A stretch of 64,000 bases of DNA from Eilatimonas milleporae (GTDB lineage: Bacteria > Pseudomonadota > Alphaproteobacteria > Sphingomonadales > Kordiimonadaceae): positions 62,001 to 126,000 of the forward strand of contig NZ_REFR01000012.1 of the NCBI RefSeq assembly GCF_003688555.1. Direction: 5' to 3'. The notes under the pieces are model-generated. The model had not been told where the DNA came from. It ran no database searches and saw nothing but the letters and a program-made list of their open reading frames with translations. The position numbers and the translations under genes are program-made. Below, piece after piece: positions 59,125-64,000 of the stretch (the first letter of the stretch is position 1; every line of letters starts with the position of its first letter).

Positions 59125-61020
59125 TCAGACGATCGGTTTGACCGTCATTTCATGAGCACCCGCTTTTGTCACGGCAATGGCGCCGGGCACCAGCGCATAG
59201 CGTTCTTCCTTGACGGTGTTGATGAAAAACCACTGGGTGATCGCCTCTGACGGGGTCAGGGTCATTTCCATCCAGCCGCGATGCGTCGTCTGTGTATAGG
59301 CCAGTTCGGGGCTGGCTGCATGCAGCGCATCGCTCATACGTTCACCGCTTACGGGCAGATAGGATTCCAGCCCCGGCGAACTGACGGATGCCGTGCCGAA
59401 CTCCACCGCAACCGGCGCCCCGTCTTTGTCCTTCATATTGAAGGCCCAGGCATTGTGCGTGTCCCCGGCAAGGACGACGGCATTATTGGCATGTGCCTTG
59501 ATCAGGTCGAACACCCTTTCCCGGGCCGCCGGATATCCGTCCCAGGCATCCAGGTTGAAGGGCATCTGCGCGCGCGCCAGGAACTGCAGCGTACCCACCA
59601 GATCGGGTTTGACGAAACTGGGCCTGGAAAAGTCGAAATCCTCTTCCCGCAGTAAGGGCATGCCAACCTTGCCCATCAGCACCTGCTGGCCCAGAATCTG
59701 CCATGGTATGCCCTTGTCACGGGAGGCCTGCAGCGTGTCCGCCAGCCAGTCTTCCTGTGTTTCGCCCAGCATGGTGCGGTTTTCGTCGCCCAGTATGCCC
59801 TTGCGGAAGGTATCCGTATCCGGCAGATAGGCGAAGCCTTGCGGCAGGGCCTTCGGGTCAAGTCCCTGCAATGTCGGCCAGTCGGTGACGGGCTTTGGCG
59901 TACCGTCCCGCATGTCGAAGGGCACGGTGATCTGTCGTATGGCTGCTGCCGGAAGGTCTGCCAGGGCCGATGGGTCCAATACGGCCTTTGGTGCTTCGGG
60001 GTCGGAAAAATCAAACGGAATTTGCCGCATCGGCAGGTCCGTCTGATAATCCAGACCTTTTGTACGGCCGATCAGGCGGGTGTCCAGCATGATCAGGCTG
60101 GCCAGTATGCCGATATCGAAACGCCGGTAGATTTGTCCGTCCGGTGCGCCTTCCATGCTCGGCCGGTCATCGCGGATGGGCAGCCATTCCCTGTAGGCCT
60201 GAATGGCGGCTTTCTTGCGGGCTTCGAACGGGCCGTCTCCTTCATTGTGGTTTTCGGCACCGTCCACCCAGGTGTCGTTGGCGATTTCGTGATCGTCCCA
60301 GACGCAGATGAAAGGATGCGCGGCATGCACGGCCTGAAGATCGGGATCGCTGCGGTACAGACCGTAACGCATACGATAATCTTCAAGCTTGATGATTTCA
60401 TGCGGCGGTTTGACATTGCGGCCCTTTTTCAGGATGGCTTTGTCCGCATACTTACCCTCTTCATATTCATAGATATAATCGCCCAGATGCAGCACGAGCT
60501 GGACGGGCCTTTTGGCGATTTCCTTGTAGATATGGAAATACCCTTGCGGATAATTGGAACATGACACCACCGCCATTTTCACGGCGTCCAGATTTTCGTC
60601 GGGCAGGGTCAGGGTGCGGCCGGTGATACTTGTCACTCCTTCCGCGATAAAACGGTAATAATAGCGGGTGCGCGGCTCCAGCCCCCTGGCGTCGATCTTA
60701 ACGGTAAAATCCCGCTGGCGGTTGGTGAAGGTTGTACCCTCCGCCGCAATTTTGGTGAAGGCGGTGTCCCGGGACACCTGCCAGCGAACATCCAGCCGGT
60801 TTGAGGTGCCGTCGCCCGGAATCACCCGTGTCCAGATGACGACACGATCGCTTAATGGGTCGCCGCTGGCCACGCCGTGCGTGAAATGGGCCGGTTCATC
60901 CGCTTGTACGCCGTAACCGCGTAGGGCCGTCGCACCCAGCGTGGCACCCATGCCGCCCAGTACCGTGCGCCGGCTGATCCCTGTACCCGTCGCATCGGCC
61001 CCGCCTGTGAAGATCGTCAT
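59125..61020 (-). CDS. phoD: PhoD-type alkaline phosphatase, Tat-exported
   Basis: The 631-residue periplasmic or extracellular phosphodiesterase/phosphatase carries a twin-arginine signal (GISRRTVLGG at 15-24). An N-terminal PhoD domain follows (HFTHGVASGDPLSDRVVIWTR), then the metal-binding catalytic core: VLHLGDYIYEYEEGKYADK, VWDDHEIANDTW, and VVLAGDTHNAW. PhoD enzymes are Ca/Fe-dependent and supply phosphate from phosphodiesters. It is downstream of a TonB receptor on the same strand, with a large hairpin between, so receptor and enzyme may be co-expressed. Confidence 0.93.
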   Translation of the reverse strand: MTIFTGGADATGTGISRRTVLGGMGATLGATALRGYGVQADEPAHFTHGVASGDPLSDRVVIWTRVIPGDGTSNRLDVRWQVSRDTAFTKIAAEGTTFTNRQRDFTVKIDARGLEPRTRYYYRFIAEGVTSITGRTLTLPDENLDAVKMAVVSCSNYPQGYFHIYKEIAKRPVQLVLHLGDYIYEYEEGKYADKAILKKGRNVKPPHEIIKLEDYRMRYGLYRSDPDLQAVHAAHPFICVWDDHEIANDTWVDGAENHNEGDGPFEARKKAAIQAYREWLPIRDDRPSMEGAPDGQIYRRFDIGILASLIMLDTRLIGRTKGLDYQTDLPMRQIPFDFSDPEAPKAVLDPSALADLPAAAIRQITVPFDMRDGTPKPVTDWPTLQGLDPKALPQGFAYLPDTDTFRKGILGDENRTMLGETQEDWLADTLQASRDKGIPWQILGQQVLMGKVGMPLLREEDFDFSRPSFVKPDLVGTLQFLARAQMPFNLDAWDGYPAARERVFDLIKAHANNAVVLAGDTHNAWAFNMKDKDGAPVAVEFGTASVSSPGLESYLPVSGERMSDALHAASPELAYTQTTHRGWMEMTLTPSEAITQWFFINTVKEERYALVPGAIAVTKAGAHEMTVKPIV

Positions 61021-61042
61021 GCCTTTCCTCTCCCTGATCGTC

Positions 61043-61084
61043 GCAGGGTGCCGCCGGACCGTGGATGGTCCGGCGGCACCCTGC
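61043..61084. repeat. perfect 18-bp hairpin between the TonB receptor and PhoD genes
   Basis: The arms GCAGGGTGCCGCCGGACC and GGTCCGGCGGCACCCTGC are exact around GTGGAT. There is no U-run after it on either strand. It may protect or attenuate the receptor/phoD transcript. Confidence 0.8.
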
Positions 61085-61105
61085 CAATGACAATGTTCGT
61101 CTATA

Positions 61106-63466
61106 TCAGAAGCGGCCTGTCAGCTGTACGCCGTAAAAACGCGGCGGCCCGGCAACAAAAGTCGGGGTGCCGAAGGCGCCGCCCGTATTGCCCGCATCGA
61201 TGATATATTCTCTGTCGAACAGGTTGTTGGCATAGAAGTTGACTTCCCACTGGTCGTCTGTCGCGGCGAAGCCGACGCGCAGATTGACCAGATGCACGTC
61301 GTTTTCCGAGATATCGAGTCCGGCGACCTGTTGGTTTTCGATCTCGAAAAAGACATCCGACCGGTATGTCCATGTGGCATTTGTGAAAAACTTCACGTCA
61401 TCCGTGATCGGATAGGAGAACAGCCCCCCGGCTGCCGTCGACCATTCCGGTTGCAGGCGGAAACGGTTGCCGGCGAAAATACCGTTTTCCGGATCATCGT
61501 CGATGCTTGCATCAATATAGGCCACGTTGCCGAATAGCTGAAGAAATTCATTCACTTGGCCGCGCACTTCGGCCTCGACACCGAAATTGCTGGCTGTACC
61601 GGCATTGCTGGGGCGTGTCACCCCGTCCGGGTCCAGAATGGTGACCTGAAAATTCTCATAATCCTGATAGAATACCGATGCGGCCAGGTCGACCCGGTTG
61701 TCAAGGACCCGTGCCTTGAAGCCGGCTTCGTAGTTCCAGACGATTTCCGCCGGAATGAAGGTCGGATCAGCCACCGCATTGCCGTTTTCATCCAGGGTCG
61801 AGGCCACATCGATCACATTGGAGCGCCGTCCCTTGGCGACCGTGGCATAGACGCTGGCATCATCGTTGAGTTCATACCGCAGATTGAAGCGGGGCAGGAA
61901 AGCGTCAAAGTCGTCTTCAACCGTCAGAACCTGTCCGCCTGTATCAACATTGCCGAAGGCAATCAGGGGCGCGCCCGTGAGAACCGAGTTGGGCAGCCGG
62001 GCAAAGGCACCGCTTTCCCGCTCCTCGTAAATGAAACGCAGGCCTGCCGTCACTTCCAGCCGATCCGTCAGGTTGACGGTGGCATCGGCGAAGGCGGAAT
62101 AAATATCGAAGCTGCCCGTATTGCCGAATTCGGCATCATAGAAAATCGGCGGCTGGCCCTGGGACAGGGTGACGGAGCCGATCGTGCCGTCGGGCGCGAC
62201 GCAAGGCAGGCCGGGTATGACACCGGCCGCGCATTGCAGAAAGGTGCCTTCCTCCGTCAGGAAGGGGACGCGCTGCTCACCGTCCTCGGTGAAATAGTTG
62301 ACACCGAAAAAGGCACTGATCCCGTCACTGTCATAATTGGCACGCAGTTCCTGGCTGAACTGATCACCGGTGGCGTCCTCGGCGAATTCGGCGAAGATTG
62401 CCTGGCTGCCGTCGGCATCGAACACCTCGACACTGTCGAATTCGCGGTAACCGGTGACGGATGTCAGCGTCCAGTTATCGTTCAAAGCCCATTGCATGGT
62501 CAGATTGGCGTCGTAAACTTCCCGGTCGATGCCCAGTTCGTCGTCGCCCAGTACCTCTTCCGAGCGCGGGCCGGCACCGCCCAGTTCGGCAAAGCTGAAC
62601 GGGTCGGTCGCGCCGCCCGTGGGGGCGAAGACACCGGATTTGAAGCTTGTGCCCGTATCGTTATTCTCTTCGTAATTCAGCACCAGATCGGCGATGAAAT
62701 TGTCATTGGGGGTGAAACGCAGGCTGCCGCGTACACCAAGACGTTCAATCCCGTTCAGGTCCGGCTGCACGACACCGCCCTCGGATTGGGATCCGGGATC
62801 GCCGGCGATGTTTTCAATGAAACCATCGCGCTTGCGGTAGCTGAAAGCGATACGGCCCTGCACATTCTGATTGCCGCCGGTCAGATAGCCGCGGGCCAGA
62901 TAATTGTCGAAATTGCCATAGCCGACCTGCACTTCGCCGGACACTTCCTCTTCAGGTTTGCGGCTGATGACCGAGACGGCACCGATGGCGGACGCCGTAC
63001 CGAACAGGGTGGCCTGCGGCCCCTTTGCGACTTCGACCCGTTCAATGTCGAACAGCTCGAAATGCGACCCGCGTGAGCGGGACACGTCCACACCGTTCAG
63101 ATAAATGGATACGCGCGGTGCAATCTGGGCCGAGCCGCTGTCCGATGTGATCCCGCGGATGACGAAGGCCGGGTTGTTCGGGCTTTGCTCCTGGATGATC
63201 AGGCCCGGTGTGATTTCCGATACTTCGTCGAATTCATCGATGTTGAGGTCTTGGAGAAAACGCCCCGTATAGCTGGTGACCGTCACGGGGACATCCCGCA
63301 AATTCTGTTCGCGCTTCTGGGTGGTGACGATGATTTCTTCCACCAGGTCGCCGCCGCTGTCCTGTCCTGCGGCCTGTCCGCCTGTCTGGGCGAGGGCGGG
63401 GCCTGCGATGATAACGGATAGTAAACTGGCACTGCCTGATAGGCGTGCAAGGATGCTTTTGGGCAT
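61106..63466 (-). CDS. TonB-dependent receptor upstream of phoD
   Basis: The 786-residue outer-membrane receptor has a signal peptide (SASLLSVIIAGPALAQ), a TonB-box-like VEEIIVTTQKR, a plug domain (FVIRGITSDSGSAQIAPRVSIYLNGVDVSR, RVEVAKGPQATLFGTASAIGAVSVISRKP), and a barrel ending YGVQLTGRF. ATG 63466 is chosen because GGAGG lies six bases before it; the first in-frame ATG at 63478 overlaps that ribosome-binding site. Neighbouring phoD suggests a role in acquiring a phosphorylated or phosphate-ester nutrient, which is only context-based. Confidence 0.9.
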   Translation of the reverse strand: MPKSILARLSGSASLLSVIIAGPALAQTGGQAAGQDSGGDLVEEIIVTTQKREQNLRDVPVTVTSYTGRFLQDLNIDEFDEVSEITPGLIIQEQSPNNPAFVIRGITSDSGSAQIAPRVSIYLNGVDVSRSRGSHFELFDIERVEVAKGPQATLFGTASAIGAVSVISRKPEEEVSGEVQVGYGNFDNYLARGYLTGGNQNVQGRIAFSYRKRDGFIENIAGDPGSQSEGGVVQPDLNGIERLGVRGSLRFTPNDNFIADLVLNYEENNDTGTSFKSGVFAPTGGATDPFSFAELGGAGPRSEEVLGDDELGIDREVYDANLTMQWALNDNWTLTSVTGYREFDSVEVFDADGSQAIFAEFAEDATGDQFSQELRANYDSDGISAFFGVNYFTEDGEQRVPFLTEEGTFLQCAAGVIPGLPCVAPDGTIGSVTLSQGQPPIFYDAEFGNTGSFDIYSAFADATVNLTDRLEVTAGLRFIYEERESGAFARLPNSVLTGAPLIAFGNVDTGGQVLTVEDDFDAFLPRFNLRYELNDDASVYATVAKGRRSNVIDVASTLDENGNAVADPTFIPAEIVWNYEAGFKARVLDNRVDLAASVFYQDYENFQVTILDPDGVTRPSNAGTASNFGVEAEVRGQVNEFLQLFGNVAYIDASIDDDPENGIFAGNRFRLQPEWSTAAGGLFSYPITDDVKFFTNATWTYRSDVFFEIENQQVAGLDISENDVHLVNLRVGFAATDDQWEVNFYANNLFDREYIIDAGNTGGAFGTPTFVAGPPRFYGVQLTGRF

Positions 63467-63633
63467 GGTTTCCTCCATATTATGGGACGGCCTGACGCAT
63501 GCCGTCCGGTATTTTGCGATGCAGCATCCCTCTATAGTCAGGGCGGCGTGACATGCGTGACAGCTTGATGAAATTTTCGTGACGTTTCAGAAGGATACGG
63601 TCTTTAATGCACGTCTCTGGCGAAGTCCTGTGC

Positions 63634-64000
63634 TCACTGGTCGATCTTTAAGCTCATCCCGCGCCTGTTCAGGCGGTCAATGGCGTGCCTGATACGGTCC
63701 AGAATGGTCGGGTCCGTTGCGATGTGGGCGGCAATGTAAAGCGGCACGCTGTCGCCCACCGTACCGAGAGAGGCAAAATCGCCTTTGTCGAGGCCGAGTG
63801 CCTCGACCTGCTTCGTAAACATGTCCGGCACCGCGATGAAATAGGTAAACCGTCCTATTCTCGCCAGGCGCAGAAAAGGCTGATTTTTCTGGTTTTCCAT
63901 TTTCACGATGCGTTCTTCCGGAATGCCTGCCGCCATCAACACATCGCACTGGATACTGTTCTTCGAGCAGGCAACGGCGTGACCGGATTTCGTCAGGTCA
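63634..64000 (-). CDS. solute-binding-protein-like (SBP family 3-related), 5' end beyond the window
   Basis: The C-terminal part (about 121 residues) of a binding-protein fold is visible: CSKNSIQCDVLMAAGIPEERI, RFTYFIAVPD, GTVGDSVPLYIAAHIATDPTILDRIRHAIDRLNRRG. The frame is open to the window edge, so the start is outside. It resembles the protein at 36913-37635 in type, but no transporter genes are seen with it. It diverges in direction from nothing visible to its right. Confidence 0.6.
   Translation of the reverse strand, partial: DLTKSGHAVACSKNSIQCDVLMAAGIPEERIVKMENQKNQPFLRLARIGRFTYFIAVPDMFTKQVEALGLDKGDFASLGTVGDSVPLYIAAHIATDPTILDRIRHAIDRLNRRGMSLKIDQ

Noticed and set aside
61556-63076. 506-codon open frame on the plus strand
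   Set aside because: It is antisense to the TonB receptor gene, whose motifs and signal peptide are clear; the frame is a shadow of its codon bias.

Overview
The window carries no rRNA or tRNA genes. It looks like a chromosomal segment of a free-living, aerobic, moderately GC-rich alphaproteobacterium. Supporting signs are three large TonB-dependent receptors, a class I PHA synthase, a MaoC-phosphotransacetylase/AckA/FabI operon, an FeS-type photolyase with a DUF2256 protein, and an acyclic-terpenoid/leucine-type acyl-CoA carboxylase operon. I cannot fix the order; Kordiimonadales/Emcibacterales/Sphingomonadales-like is a guess.

Layout. 1-9508: DUF2256, pyrC, FeS photolyase, then a DUF2946/TonB receptor/PepSY iron-uptake-like operon and a Kef-type antiporter. 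9509-12503: insertion-sequence debris (two IS5-family remnants and an IS481-family element with several lesions) around a lone low-GC GIY-YIG nuclease gene. 12509-17728: EamA transporter, TraB/GumN protein, single-domain response regulator and hybrid histidine kinase. 17783-27300: the most interesting part, a putative and apparently undescribed RiPP locus. It has an APH-type kinase and HopA1-like lyase pair (the Ser/Thr dehydration pair of class V lanthipeptides and thioamitides), a beta-propeller sensor kinase, a subtilase, a 93-residue small protein and a B12-type radical SAM RiPP maturase. 27448-35557: a TetR-controlled acyl-CoA carboxylase degradation operon (SDR, carboxyltransferase, acyl-CoA dehydrogenase, enoyl-CoA hydratase, biotin carboxylase, BKACE). 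35625-39704: TRIC channel, PAS protein, solute-binding-like protein, PHA synthase.

39778-51020 is an acquired catabolic island with lower GC. It is bounded by a 5'-truncated folD remnant and an IS5-family remnant. It carries an EamA transporter, alpha/beta hydrolase, VOC enzyme, WrbA, IclR regulator, citryl-CoA-lyase-like enzyme, CaiB CoA-transferase and a TonB receptor. Four of its promoter regions carry tandem TTCG-N5-CGAA boxes at a fixed 19-bp spacing, which ties the island into one probable IclR regulon for uptake, CoA activation and cleavage of an unknown organic acid or aromatic compound.

51049-64000 returns to core-like content: fabI/ackA/maoC-pta, a DUF3299/FtsX-permease/ABC-ATPase metal-type exporter or uptake set with a striking His-Asp repeat, pirin, TenA, a Tat-exported PhoD phosphatase, a third TonB receptor and a solute-binding-protein gene cut by the window edge.
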